Shown here: positions 1 to 7,833 of the stretch, piece by piece
Numbering within the stretch: position 1 is the stretch's first letter
How the letters are laid out: each line of letters begins with the position of its first letter
Origin: an uncultured bacterium
GTDB lineage: Bacteria; Cyanobacteriota; Vampirovibrionia; Gastranaerophilales; Gastranaerophilaceae
Direction: 5' to 3'
Length of the DNA: 34,539 nt
Assembly (NCBI GenBank): GCA_902775025.1
Contig: CACYKP010000010.1
Location: 1-34,539 of the forward strand
The notes under the pieces: generated by a model
Told to the model about the DNA's origin: nothing
Seen by the model: the letters and a program-made list of their open reading frames with translations, nothing else
Database searches by the model: none
Translations under genes and position numbers: made by a program

Positions 1-47
1 CAATACTTGGAGGGCCACCTCCTGGGAAGATAGCTCGCTGCTAGCAT
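1..47 (+). rRNA. rrf: 5S ribosomal RNA, 3' end (partial)
   Basis: The first bases match the conserved 3' part of bacterial 5S rRNA: the ACTTGGAGGG...CCTCCTGGGA helix IV/loop region followed by a GCTCGCTGCTAGC tail. The 5' part lies left of the window. An intrinsic terminator follows at once, as expected for the end of an rRNA operon read on the plus strand. The exact 3' end was placed by eye. Confidence 0.85.
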
Positions 48-58
48 CTATTTTAGAT

Positions 59-97
59 AAAAAAGAAATCGGTTGGACAATCGGTTTCTTTTTTTTT
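59..97 (+). terminator. Intrinsic terminator of the rRNA operon
   Basis: An imperfect hairpin pairs GAAATCGGTT with AATCGGTTTC (some G-U pairs) around a GGAC loop. It is followed by an uninterrupted run of nine or ten T. It starts about 12 bases after the 5S 3' end. Confidence 0.85.
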
Positions 98-420
98 GTG
101 TGTGCGGTACGTCGCACCCTACGTTGCTATTGTAAATGGTGTTGGTGGAGCAAGCTCTACGCTACTTCCTCATATAATATGTATTGGATTAAAATCTGAC
201 CTATTTTTAGAAAGTTATGTAGTTTGTAGTGTGCATTTCAATGGAGTGAAATAATGTTTTAAATTCTATTTTGCGTTAAAATCACGCTACTATTTAGTGT
301 TGAGTAATATTCCAATAAAATTATTTACCCCTTTGACTTTTAACTTTTTATTATTAATCATCTAAATAGATGTGTTTAAAATAACGCACATGCCTCATAA
401 TTATAATGTGAGAATATATT
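98..420. other. Intergenic region between rRNA operon and flagellar operon
   Basis: No ORF with a convincing ribosome binding site is seen. At 102-122 there is a small palindrome (GTGCG...CGCAC followed by CCTACG) related to copies at 11566 and 25953. At 322-335 there is a TTATTTACCCCTTT motif that recurs near 8940 and 32325. The promoter of the flagellar operon should lie in the last 80 bases. Confidence 0.5.
402..407 (+). promoter_or_regulatory. Candidate -10 box for the flagellar operon
   Basis: TATAAT lies 13 bases before the fliJ ATG. No good -35 box stands 17 bases upstream. The nearby TAAA and GCCTCATAA resemble parts of a sigma-28 promoter, but their spacing is wrong. The implied leader is very short and no clear Shine-Dalgarno is visible, so the transcript may be nearly leaderless. 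Confidence 0.35.
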
Positions 421-918
421 ATGCCCTTTAGATACAGATTAGAAAGTATATTAAAAGTACGTATTCGAAAAAAAGAAGCTCAACTTATAGAAGTGCAAAA
501 AGCTCAACAAGCTGTATTTGAAGCGGAAGAGAACATTAGAAAAAATGAGGCAGAAATACGCCAAACTATCCAAAACAAAAAATCTGCAGATTTTCGTATG
601 ATGGAATATTACGATAACTATTTACATCATCTCTGGGATAAAGCTGAAGTTTTGGAGCAAGAAAGGAAACGTTTACAAGCAATTTTAGAAGAAGAACAAC
701 AAAAGCTCGTTAAATGTGAACAGGAAGTTAAGGTTGTAGAAAAGCACAAGGAAAAACAGAAGGAAGCATATCTTGAAGAAGAAAAAAAAGCCGAATTAAA
801 GCAATTTTCGGAAATAGGTGTTCAGAGATTCTATATTCATTCAAGAGAAGAAGCTGAAGAACAAGAATTGATAGAACAATTAAATAATACTGATTCAGAA
901 TATGATAAAAGGATATAA
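421..918 (+). CDS. fliJ: Flagellar export chaperone FliJ
   Basis: FliJ is the coiled-coil stalk protein of the flagellar type III export ATPase complex. It links the FliI hexamer to the FlhA export gate and escorts export chaperones. The 165-residue product has the family's usual size and its typical opening (FRYRLESILKVR). The rest is an almost unbroken charged, Glu/Lys/Gln-rich coiled coil, with little non-helical sequence before the acidic C-terminus. It is the first gene of a flagellar cluster: a FliK-like gene starts 3 bases after its stop and a hook/rod gene overlaps that one. Coiled-coil proteins are easy to confuse, but the N-terminal motif and neighbours agree. Confidence 0.85.
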   Translation: MPFRYRLESILKVRIRKKEAQLIEVQKAQQAVFEAEENIRKNEAEIRQTIQNKKSADFRMMEYYDNYLHHLWDKAEVLEQERKRLQAILEEEQQKLVKCEQEVKVVEKHKEKQKEAYLEEEKKAELKQFSEIGVQRFYIHSREEAEEQELIEQLNNTDSEYDKRI

Positions 919-921
919 ATT

Positions 922-2052
922 ATGAATATTACTAATTCAAAATCAATAAATGTAAATTCTGCTGATAGTTCAGCTATAAAAAACAATTCTATACAGAAAG
1001 ATAATAACGATGCAAAATTTTCTGATGAATTAAAAAATATTTCTAAAAATGAAAAAACAATTGAAGATAAAAATGATAAAGAATTAAAAGAACCAAAAAC
1101 AAAAGAAGAATGCAAATCTGCTCAAAAAAAAATAAAAACAGAAGACTTACAAACTGAAAACAACCAAACTGAAAATATAAAAACTGAAAACGCTGACAAA
1201 GTTGATGATAATATTAACGAAGCGTTAAACGGTTTAAATGATACTCTAGGCGAATTAAATAGGCTCAGTCAAAAAGATGAATTGTATACCGATGTTTTAA
1301 AGCAAAATAGTCAAATTGACGATAATAAAAAATATGAGGATTCCGGTTTGATAGACAATAATATGAATATACAAGAAACTCCCGATAAACTTAACTTGCA
1401 GGCTGGTATGAATATGAATTTTGATAGTAACGGTCAGCCTTTTGCTGAATTTGTTAAACAAAACAACAAAAAGGATGCATTAAGCGCCTCCGCAAAAGAG
1501 TTAGCGGAAGAAAAATCAATAATGTCAACAATGGAAGAAAATATTGCTATCGCTAATAAAAATATGGCATTAGATAAAACAAAAACTGTAGAAAATGAGC
1601 ATGGTGTTCATAAAATTGATAAGAAATCGAATTTGGTTGTTGATACAGTCGTAAGTTATGATAGAGTAATCATGGATAAAGCTGATGTTGAGTTTTTTGC
1701 AAATATTGTAGAAAATGATATTTTAAATTTAAATGATATTCAAGGAGCAGAAAAATCTTCCCGTGTTTCAAAGGCTTTAGCCGATTTGTTAGCAAAATCA
1801 ATGAATGATAATAAACCGGTAAGAATAGATTTTGACAATAACATTTCTGTCATTATAAAGATAGATAGAGCAGGAAAAATATCAGCAGATTTTCTTCCGA
1901 GTTCTCAGGTAGCAGAAGCTTATTTAAAAGAAAATTTACCTCTTTTAAGACAGCGATTTGATGACAGTAACATTGACTATAATGAATTAAATCAACGACA
2001 AAGAAAACAAGATAACCAAGAAAATAGAAAGAAGGAACGCAAAGATGAATGA
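922..2052 (+). CDS. fliK: Flagellar hook-length control protein (FliK-like)
   Basis: FliK is a secreted ruler that measures the hook and switches the export apparatus from hook to filament substrates. This 376-residue protein has the expected layout. Residues 1 to about 250 are a poorly conserved, Asn/Lys/Glu/Asp-rich region without predicted domains. A more ordered C-terminal part from about residue 255 carries a small beta-rich segment (PVRIDFDNNISVIIKIDR) like the FliK C-terminal core. The last 25 residues are very basic and Gln/Arg-rich. It starts 3 bases after fliJ and overlaps the next flagellar gene by 8 bases, which suggests coupled translation. Sequence similarity alone would be weak; the position between fliJ and a hook/rod gene carries much of the call. 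Confidence 0.65.
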   Translation: MNITNSKSINVNSADSSAIKNNSIQKDNNDAKFSDELKNISKNEKTIEDKNDKELKEPKTKEECKSAQKKIKTEDLQTENNQTENIKTENADKVDDNINEALNGLNDTLGELNRLSQKDELYTDVLKQNSQIDDNKKYEDSGLIDNNMNIQETPDKLNLQAGMNMNFDSNGQPFAEFVKQNNKKDALSASAKELAEEKSIMSTMEENIAIANKNMALDKTKTVENEHGVHKIDKKSNLVVDTVVSYDRVIMDKADVEFFANIVENDILNLNDIQGAEKSSRVSKALADLLAKSMNDNKPVRIDFDNNISVIIKIDRAGKISADFLPSSQVAEAYLKENLPLLRQRFDDSNIDYNELNQRQRKQDNQENRKKERKDE

Positions 2053-2881
2053 TCTTTACACAACCGCAATTAATACTCAAAAAGCAACAAATCGCTGGAT
2101 GGATATTCTTGCAGAGAATATGACAAATGTTTACACTCCCGGCTATAGAGAAAATAAAGTTACTTTTAAAACTTTTCTGGGTGGAGCAGTAATTGATAAT
2201 AATATAAAAAACCAAGATCAAGGTAAATCAACTCCCGGAACATCAAATGAGAATTTGTTCTTAGAAGGCAAAGGCTTTTTTATGATAAGAACTCCTGAAG
2301 GAAACGTTTCATATACAAGGCTGGGTGAATTTACATTTGACGGTGAAGGTGTATATAGAGCAAAAAACGGTTCTACTGTACAAGGATATATCCTTAATGA
2401 CAAAGGTGAAATAATGTCAGGAACAAAATCTATTAGTGCTGATTTGTATGAAGAGACTGCATTAAAAGGTGGTGCATTAAGTATTCCTACAACTAATATA
2501 AAATTATGGATAGATCCAAACAACGGAAAATTTTTAGGCAAATATGATGAGTATGAAATAAAAAATGACGGAACTATTTATGGTAAAGCAGATGGCGGAA
2601 ATCGTTCAGTTCCTTTGTATAAAATTGCAACTGCAAATTTTCACAACCCGAATGGTTTGTTTGATATTGGAAATGGAATTTTTGTAGAAACTCCCGAATC
2701 AGGAAAACCTGTAATAGGCAGGGGTGAAATCCGCTCAGGTTTGTTGGAACAAGCAAATACCGATTTCAAAGCTAATATATCCAATTATCAAGAAGCTAAG
2801 GTTCAAATGGAATTGGTTAATGCTTTAATCAAGTCTAATAAGCAATTGCTGCAATCGGCAATGGAGATGGCTACCCAATAG
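2045..2881 (+). CDS. Flagellar hook/basal-body rod protein (FlgE/FlgF/FlgG family)
   Basis: This is a structural subunit of the flagellar rod or hook, exported through the flagellar type III system. The 278-residue product has the conserved N-terminal rod motif (the region LAENMTNVYTPGY, equivalent to the family's ANxNTPGY). The central flagellar-basal-body segment (EGKGFFMI...YTRLGEFTFDGEGVY) follows, and then the C-terminal rod helix with IRSGLLEQANTDF and a QMELVNALIKSNK tail. The length fits FlgF or FlgG better than a full hook protein, but the paralogue cannot be decided from sequence alone. The start overlaps the end of the FliK-like gene by 8 bases. An intrinsic terminator follows about 50 bases after the stop, so it closes the operon. 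Confidence 0.85.
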   Translation: MNDLYTTAINTQKATNRWMDILAENMTNVYTPGYRENKVTFKTFLGGAVIDNNIKNQDQGKSTPGTSNENLFLEGKGFFMIRTPEGNVSYTRLGEFTFDGEGVYRAKNGSTVQGYILNDKGEIMSGTKSISADLYEETALKGGALSIPTTNIKLWIDPNNGKFLGKYDEYEIKNDGTIYGKADGGNRSVPLYKIATANFHNPNGLFDIGNGIFVETPESGKPVIGRGEIRSGLLEQANTDFKANISNYQEAKVQMELVNALIKSNKQLLQSAMEMATQ

Positions 2882-2928
2882 TATAAGTAATATAAATAAT
2901 AATTTTTCATATTAGTTAAACTCCGTTT

Positions 2929-2966
2929 AAGGAATTAAGCAGCCGCTTGATTCCTTTTATTTTTTA
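2929..2966 (+). terminator. Intrinsic terminator of the flagellar operon
   Basis: AAGGAATTAAGC pairs with GCTTGATTCCTT (12 bp with one G-T) around an AGCC loop, followed by a T-rich tail. Confidence 0.85.
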
Positions 2967-2997
2967 TTGTTGTATATATTATTTTAAGTGGTATAAT
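2967..2997 (+). promoter_or_regulatory. Candidate extended -10 promoter
   Basis: TGGTATAAT (2989-2997) is an extended -10 box. A weak TTGTTG (2967-2972) lies 19 bases upstream. It sits 29 bases before the membrane-protein start and just after the preceding terminator. Confidence 0.55.
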
Positions 2998-3026
2998 TTT
3001 TCTGTTAAAAACGAAGGAGAATATTT

Positions 3027-3770
3027 ATGTTAAAAAGTCTTTCTTATATTTTCAGAGATAAAGCATTTTTTAAACATTTTTTTATATTATTTATATTTGT
3101 GTTTACATCTAATTTTCTTACAAATTTATCAGGCGTTTTGGACTCTGTATTAGGTAAGTATTCAATATGGTACAATATAGTACTTATAGCAGGTTATATA
3201 GTAATGTTCATACCATATGGTTATAGTATGGAACTTTTAAAATTAAATCTAAAAGATAAAGAAGGATTAAATGCATTAGAATTGAATGTATTTCAAAATT
3301 TTAAAGATGGTTTTAGGGTTGTAGTTTCAAGTTCTATTTTAGTTTTAAGTGTATTAATATTATTTGTAATATTAGGATTTATAAGCAAGCTATTATCTGA
3401 TAAATTCGGTATTATGGGTACATCATTTGTGTTTACGTTTGTATTCTTAATCTTTTTAATAATATCATTTCTTATGATAGCAATGTGTTGCAGATACGTA
3501 ATAAAGCCAAGTTGGTTGAACTTTTTAGATTTAAAATCCGCAGGGTTATTAATTAATAATAATGTTGCTCAATATTTCAAGGTTTATGCACTATCAGCAT
3601 TATTAATTATAATGCTATGTGTTATTACAATATTTTTAACAATAGTTTTAACAAAAATAGGCTTTTCAGGTTTTGTATTATATAATATTTTAGTTTCATT
3701 GTTGTGGACATATTTAACTTTTGTATTTGCAAAATTATTTGCTTATGCAGTTGATGTTGACAAAATATAA
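3027..3770 (+). CDS. Polytopic membrane protein, DUF4013-like
   Basis: This is a 247-residue integral membrane protein of unknown function. About five or six hydrophobic segments are visible, near residues 15-32, 48-68, 98-122, 128-153, 190-212 and 216-238. The layout resembles DUF4013 proteins: an N-terminal FRDKAFFKHFF segment, a Gly-Tyr motif in the second helix (IPYGYSMELLKL), and an amphipathic linker with a Phe/Gly pair (FQNFKDGFRVVV). The start is supported by GAAGGAG 8 bases upstream. It follows an extended -10 promoter and precedes rqcH by about 47 bases, so the two may share a transcript. The family call is from memory of the pattern only. Confidence 0.5.
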   Translation: MLKSLSYIFRDKAFFKHFFILFIFVFTSNFLTNLSGVLDSVLGKYSIWYNIVLIAGYIVMFIPYGYSMELLKLNLKDKEGLNALELNVFQNFKDGFRVVVSSSILVLSVLILFVILGFISKLLSDKFGIMGTSFVFTFVFLIFLIISFLMIAMCCRYVIKPSWLNFLDLKSAGLLINNNVAQYFKVYALSALLIIMLCVITIFLTIVLTKIGFSGFVLYNILVSLLWTYLTFVFAKLFAYAVDVDKI

Positions 3771-3817
3771 AAAATAAATCTAAGGTATAAAAATGTTAAA
3801 AAGGTACGGAGAATAGA

Positions 3818-5341
3818 ATGATTAATATCGACTTTCTAACTATTCGTGCTTTTTTTATTGAAAATATCGATTTTATAATAGGTTCAAGATTGCAGAAAAT
3901 ACAACAGCCTTCAAGGCGGGACTTTATATTGTCATTAAGGAACAATGGAGAATCTCGAAAACTCTATATTAATATTTTTCCTCAAATTTATCACTTGTGT
4001 TTTATGAGTAAAGAGAATGAAGAGAGAAGAAATATTATAATTCCTCAAAAGCCTCCAATGTTTTGTATGTTGTTAAGAAAGTATTTGGAGGGTGCAAAGA
4101 TTGCAGATGCTTTGGCGGTAGAAGGTGAACGTATATTAGAACTGCATTTTGAAACTTTTGATGAGCTTTCACAAAAAAGGTTGTTGTGTTTAGCAGTTGA
4201 GCTTATGGGGAAGCATTCAAATGTTATTTTATATGATAAAGAATCTTCTGTAATTGTTGGCTGTGCTCATAATGTAGGTTCAGAAAAAAGTCGATACAGA
4301 GAACTCCAAGGCGGATTAAAGTATGTATATCCCCCTAAAGCTGAGGTTAATTTATCAAATGAATTAAAAAAACAATTTCATGATTTTAATAATGAAAAAA
4401 TAAACGAATATTTGTCTAAAACGGAATTTTCTCCTGCTATAAAAAATGACAGATATACATTGTTTAAGGAACTGATAGAAGGTTCTGTAGAGCAATCTTC
4501 CGTAAATGCTATGATTGATAACTATTATTCTGCAAAACAAGAAGAAATTAATGTAATAGCAGAAAAAAATAAACTTATAGAAATCGTAAATAGCAGATTA
4601 AAAAAAACAAAAAATTCTATATCAAAAATATCAATGTTATTAAAAAAACGGGATAATTCAGATAAATACAAGTTATATGCAGATTTGTTGACTGCAAATT
4701 TGTATTTGAAACAAGATTATAAAAAAAACATAGAGTTATTCGATTATGTAAATAATACAAATGTGGTTGTAGAGCTTGATGAAACAAAAACCTTAAATGA
4801 AAATGCGCAAAGGTATTATAAACTTTATACAAAATCAAAAATTACAAAAGAAAAATCGGAAGAAATGCTTGATAATTTGAATATTGAGCGTGAATATCTA
4901 GAAAATATTTTGTACAGTATTGAGCGTTCAATTAATATCAAAGAACTTGAGGATATTAAAATAGAGCTTGGAGTCGAGGAAAAATCTAAAAAGAAGCAAG
5001 AAAAACCTGTTGTGGAAAAAGTTCAGGTGAAAGGTTTTGATGTTTATATAGGTAAGAATAATAAGCAAAATGATTATATAGTGTCAAAATTGGCTAAAGA
5101 TGAAGATTATTGGTTTCATACAAGATTGTGTGCCGGCTCACATGTTCTTCTTAAAACAAATGGAGTCGAGCCAACCGAGGATGTTTTGTTTGAATGCTGC
5201 AAACTTGCACGAGAATATTCTTCTGCCTATCAGCCATCAAAGGTCGGTGTTATTTATACTTTGGCTAAGAATTTAAGAAAGCCTCCTGCTTCACCATTAG
5301 GGTATGTTACATACAAAAACGAAAAAGAAGTTTTGGTATAG
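3818..5341 (+). CDS. rqcH: Rqc2/RqcH family ribosome quality control factor (NFACT protein)
   Basis: RqcH binds stalled 50S subunits carrying a peptidyl-tRNA and recruits tRNA-Ala to add C-terminal alanine tails that mark the nascent chain for degradation. The 507-residue protein shows the family order. The NFACT-N domain spans about residues 1-215 (LLRKYLEGAKI and LMGKHSNVILYD motifs). A long coiled coil lies at about 235-385. The NFACT-R domain lies at about 400-490 (DYWFHTRLCAGSHVLLKT and KVGVIYT...PASPLGYVTY). It is somewhat shorter than the roughly 570-residue Firmicutes homologues. The Asp-Arg pair needed for Ala-tailing in Bacillus appears here as Glu104-Arg105 (GERILEL). A Shine-Dalgarno (CGGAG) precedes the ATG. 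Older annotations of this family read 'fibronectin-binding protein'. Confidence 0.88.
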   Translation: MINIDFLTIRAFFIENIDFIIGSRLQKIQQPSRRDFILSLRNNGESRKLYINIFPQIYHLCFMSKENEERRNIIIPQKPPMFCMLLRKYLEGAKIADALAVEGERILELHFETFDELSQKRLLCLAVELMGKHSNVILYDKESSVIVGCAHNVGSEKSRYRELQGGLKYVYPPKAEVNLSNELKKQFHDFNNEKINEYLSKTEFSPAIKNDRYTLFKELIEGSVEQSSVNAMIDNYYSAKQEEINVIAEKNKLIEIVNSRLKKTKNSISKISMLLKKRDNSDKYKLYADLLTANLYLKQDYKKNIELFDYVNNTNVVVELDETKTLNENAQRYYKLYTKSKITKEKSEEMLDNLNIEREYLENILYSIERSINIKELEDIKIELGVEEKSKKKQEKPVVEKVQVKGFDVYIGKNNKQNDYIVSKLAKDEDYWFHTRLCAGSHVLLKTNGVEPTEDVLFECCKLAREYSSAYQPSKVGVIYTLAKNLRKPPASPLGYVTYKNEKEVLV

Positions 5342-5392
5342 ATGTAATAAATAGGCAAAGTGGTAAAGTGTAAATAAAGGTGATGTTATATA

Positions 5393-5584
5393 ATGAATAA
5401 TACTTTCAAAGCAATATCCGGAAACTGTTTGTATATAAGTCTCTCATGCTAAAGATACTTATCTAACAGTTTCTTATATAGATTTTGCAATATGGATATA
5501 TGAGTGTGATAAACTTACTCTTTACATTATGAATTAGATGAACGTCATGCTTCTTACATGTTTGATGTTATTACACATCAATGA
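5393..5584 (+). pseudogene. Decayed small gene with two frameshifts (unknown)
   Basis: A good ribosome binding site (AAAGGTG, 5376-5382) precedes ATG at 5393. The frame reads MNNTFKAISGNCLYISLSC and then hits a stop at 5450. Coding-like sequence continues in a second frame over about 5439-5530 (HAKDTYLTVSYIDFAIWIYE...). It then returns to the first frame from 5531 (ELDERHASYMFDVITHQ) to a stop at 5582. Together these would make a protein of roughly 63 residues with a TFKA-type N-terminus like other small proteins here. I read it as a remnant with two indels; sequencing error or chance cannot be excluded. Function unknown. Confidence 0.4.
5421..5473. repeat. Imperfect inverted repeat in the 5.3-5.6 kb gap
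   Basis: GAAACTGTT (5421-5429) pairs with AACAGTTTC (5465-5473), and inside it ATAAGT (5435-5440) pairs with ACTTAT (5457-5462). No T-run follows, so it is not a normal terminator. It lies inside the decayed small gene. Confidence 0.5.
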
Positions 5585-5641
5585 AAAAGAGCATTTATAA
5601 AGACAGAAACTATTTTACCCCAAAAAGAAAATTAAAAATTA

Positions 5642-6106
5642 TCAATCTACCCAGTCATAGTGATATTGTTTTTGGTATTCTGTATATTTTCTTAAATCAC
5701 CATCTGATTTTGCTTGCTCATATGAAAATCTGTCCATAGTGCCGCTAAAGACTTCATCTTTATCAACTTTGTTATTTCCGTTAAAATCTATTGCATATTC
5801 ACTTTCACCTTGGATATAGTCAAACTTATTTAAGCCGGACTCTTCTTTTGATATCGTACAATACATTAAATTCCCTTCAAAAATAATAGCACAAGAAAAT
5901 TTATTGTTTCCGTAGTGATCCGTTTTAATTTTTTCCCTAAAAGCATTTCCTTTTACTCTGCTTTGACCTTTACCAAAAAAAGTATACGCGCTTTCATATT
6001 CATCTTTTTTTGAACTATTATTCGGCTTTGCATTATATTTCACTTTAAACTCTTCTATTTTTGCATTGTAGCTGCCGAATTCCATACCATAAAGTTCGCT
6101 TCCCAT
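5642..6106 (-). CDS. Hypothetical protein with one EF-hand loop
   Basis: I do not recognise this 154-residue protein as a named family. Residues 107-118 (DFNGNNKVDKDE) fit a calcium-binding EF-hand loop: acidic or amide side chains at positions 1, 3, 5 and 9, Val at 8 and the essential Glu at 12. Position 6 is Asn instead of the usual Gly. There is no clear signal peptide or membrane segment. The protein is rich in Lys, Tyr, Asp and Asn and ends YDWVD. The start has AGGAG 8 bases upstream. It lies in a run of minus-strand small proteins with no assigned function, 137 bases after the 131-residue secreted protein, so the two could be cotranscribed. Confidence 0.7.
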   Translation of the reverse strand: MGSELYGMEFGSYNAKIEEFKVKYNAKPNNSSKKDEYESAYTFFGKGQSRVKGNAFREKIKTDHYGNNKFSCAIIFEGNLMYCTISKEESGLNKFDYIQGESEYAIDFNGNNKVDKDEVFSGTMDRFSYEQAKSDGDLRKYTEYQKQYHYDWVD

Positions 6107-6243
6107 AAAAAACTCCTATTTTATCTTAAATTCCCTACATATATAAAAAGAGTTTTTTATTAAAAATTGCTTTTTTTTTACAATTGTTTACAAAGAGAGA
6201 AAATATTTGCACATGATAATAATTTTTACAGAGTATATCACAA

Positions 6244-6639
6244 TTATTCATCAAGTTTTTTTACTATTCCGTTAGGATACAGCTTAACGAGAAAACCTGT
6301 TTCATCAACATCATATACCCAATCACCATCTGTTTCTTCATTAAAAAATTCATAAGGATCCTGCTCGTTATAATGTAAGTTACTTATACTGTCCGTGCTA
6401 TATTTTGAGGACTTTTTTATAACGTTTCCTGTAGCTATAGATATGTTTGCTTTTGCATCATAAACCTTATTTTTTGTTTTATTATCATTTTTTGTTTCTA
6501 TATTTGATGCATAAACAAATGTATTATTGTCATTATTTTTATTAAAATCTTCAGTATAACATGAAGCTTTTGATGTGCTGATAATTCCTGATAAAAATGC
6601 TGCTCCCAATAATACTTTAGGTGTAAATGTTACTTTCAT
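6244..6639 (-). CDS. Hypothetical exported protein
   Basis: This 131-residue protein has a probable signal peptide. A basic start (MKVTFTPK) is followed by the hydrophobic stretch VLLGAAFLSGIIS and a likely cleavage region around TSKAS (residues 22-26). The mature part is low-complexity Asn/Lys/Asp/Thr-rich and ends in a short beta-like acidic segment (DGDWVYDVDETGFLVKLYPNG). The Cys after KAS is not in a convincing lipobox, so a lipoprotein is possible but unsupported. A GAGGT Shine-Dalgarno-like site lies upstream of the ATG. Function is unknown; the neighbours are also small uncharacterised proteins. Confidence 0.65.
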   Translation of the reverse strand: MKVTFTPKVLLGAAFLSGIISTSKASCYTEDFNKNNDNNTFVYASNIETKNDNKTKNKVYDAKANISIATGNVIKKSSKYSTDSISNLHYNEQDPYEFFNEETDGDWVYDVDETGFLVKLYPNGIVKKLDE

Positions 6640-6755
6640 TGCTATTTTACCTCACCATGCGTAATTTATATAATCATATTTTATCACATAATATTTGTCT
6701 TACAATAGCTTTGCAAGTAAAATCAGTAAAATATATTAATATATTAAATTATTTG

Positions 6756-6932
6756 TTAGATTAATAAATAATTATCATTAATGTTTTGCACAAATGTTTT
6801 TTTATAACTTTTAGGTATTGTTACAAAAACATATTCTGTTTTCTTTTTTAGACCGCTTAAGCCTATAACTGAATCATCTTTACCTAAGTTATCTTTAACA
6901 AAGTTAAATAGATTTTGAATACTTTTTTCCAT
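6756..6932 (-). CDS. Small hypothetical protein, 58 aa
   Basis: A short ORF starting MEKSIQNLFNFVKDNL and ending INDNYLLI fills most of an otherwise empty gap. It has a good ribosome binding site (GAAAGGA) 7 bases before the ATG. The sequence alternates charged and hydrophobic residues, with a TEYVFVTIPKSYKK segment in the middle. It looks like a small folded cytoplasmic protein, with no signal peptide or membrane helix. It is divergent from the DUF1858 gene at 7053. Function unknown. Confidence 0.55.
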   Translation of the reverse strand: MEKSIQNLFNFVKDNLGKDDSVIGLSGLKKKTEYVFVTIPKSYKKTFVQNINDNYLLI

Positions 6933-6959
6933 AAATACTGTCCTTTCTTGCTGTTTGTG

Positions 6960-6968
6960 TGATATAAT
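6960..6968 (+). promoter_or_regulatory. Candidate extended -10 promoter for the DUF1858 gene
   Basis: TGATATAAT (TG-n-TATAAT) is an extended -10 box 84 bases before the start at 7053, in the gap shared with a divergent small gene. No good -35 box is visible. Between it and the gene a GGATT...AATCC hairpin lies at 7018-7031. Confidence 0.45.
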
Positions 6969-7052
6969 AACATTGTTGTATTAATGAAAAAAATATAAAT
7001 GTCAAAAAATGTATGTAGGATTTACTAATCCGAGAATATAAGGAGATAACAA

Positions 7053-7253
7053 ATGGAAAAAGTTACAAAAGATATGGGAATTATTGAAATTGTACAAGCA
7101 CATCCTGAAGCAGCAATGGTATTTCAAAAATACGGTATGGGTTGTTTAGGTTGTGCAGCAGCTAGATTTGAAAACCTTGAAGCAGGTGCTAAAGTTCACG
7201 GATTCGATGCAGACCAAATGGTTGCTGAGATTAATGAACTAATCGGCGCATAG
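7053..7253 (+). CDS. DUF1858 domain protein (hybrid-cluster-protein-associated redox disulfide type)
   Basis: This 66-residue protein consists of one DUF1858 domain, the small fold related to the ScdA N-terminus. Members pair a CxxC motif with redox or iron-sulfur proteins. The CxxC is visible at GMGCLGCAAA (about residues 29-36), preceded by the conserved V..HPEAAMVFQKYG helix and followed by LEAGAKVHG. Its precise partner is unknown; no hybrid cluster protein or ScdA body is in this window. AAGGAG lies 8 bases before the ATG, a strong ribosome binding site. It appears monocistronic. Confidence 0.85.
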   Translation: MEKVTKDMGIIEIVQAHPEAAMVFQKYGMGCLGCAAARFENLEAGAKVHGFDADQMVAEINELIGA

Positions 7254-7321
7254 GGTAGGGTAAATACAAGTGTGATTTTATCCTAGAGGGTTGAACAATT
7301 TGAACATTTCGATTCAATTCG

Positions 7322-7362
7322 ATATCCCCTCACCCTAACCCTCTCCCGCAGGGAGAGGGGAT
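7322..7362. repeat. CTCACCC-type palindromic repeat, copy 1
   Basis: A GC-rich unit reads CCCTCACCCTAACCCTCTCC and continues into a hairpin (CCTCTCCC-GCA-GGGAGAGG). It stands out from the AT-rich background. A second copy lies at 7834-7872, so the two flank the nfeD gene. This kind of unit is scattered in many bacterial genomes. No T-run follows. Confidence 0.7.
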
Positions 7363-7400
7363 AGTTAACAAACAGGGAGTGTTAAAAACAGGAGAGTTTT

Positions 7401-7823
7401 ATGGTTTTGTGGGAATTTATCGTTATTTGCGGTATTATCTTTATCTTGTTAGAACTGTTTATTCCAAGCATGTTCTTTCTTAATTTTGCATTCGCAGCTT
7501 TTGTAACAGCTATTGCATCTTTATTTACCGCAAAATTACTGCCGCTTGTATTAGTATTCTTCTTCTTTTCATTCTTGTCTTTTGCATTCTTAAGACCGCT
7601 TCTTCTGAAAAGAAAAGGCAAAGATATAGAAACAGGGGTTAATGACAAATACATAGGTAAAAAAGCTAAGGTTATAGAAGAAGTTTCAGCTAATAATGGT
7701 ACAATATCTATTTATGATGAAAGATGGAATGCAAGAACTGAAGAAGGTTCAATTATTCCTGTAGGAGCAGAAGTAGAGATAATAAAAAATGACAGTTTAA
7801 TAATGTATGTAAGACAAATATAG
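7401..7823 (+). CDS. NfeD family membrane protein
   Basis: NfeD proteins are short membrane proteins with a cytoplasmic OB-fold and are nearly always encoded next to a stomatin/SPFH gene; together they are thought to organise membrane microdomains. This 140-residue product is the short form without a ClpP-like protease domain. It has hydrophobic segments at about residues 5-25, 27-45 and 48-68 and then a soluble beta-rich tail (KYIGKKAKVIEE...GTISIYDERWNAR...GAEVEIIKND) typical of the NfeD C-terminal domain. AGGAGAG precedes the ATG. The SPFH gene follows 71 bases later, across a palindromic repeat. Confidence 0.85.
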   Translation: MVLWEFIVICGIIFILLELFIPSMFFLNFAFAAFVTAIASLFTAKLLPLVLVFFFFSFLSFAFLRPLLLKRKGKDIETGVNDKYIGKKAKVIEEVSANNGTISIYDERWNARTEEGSIIPVGAEVEIIKNDSLIMYVRQI

Positions 7824-7833
7824 GGTATTGGTT

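Noticed and set aside
375-400. Sigma-28-like promoter before fliJ
   Set aside because: TAAA and GCCTCATAA are present but only about 11 bases apart, where 15 are expected.
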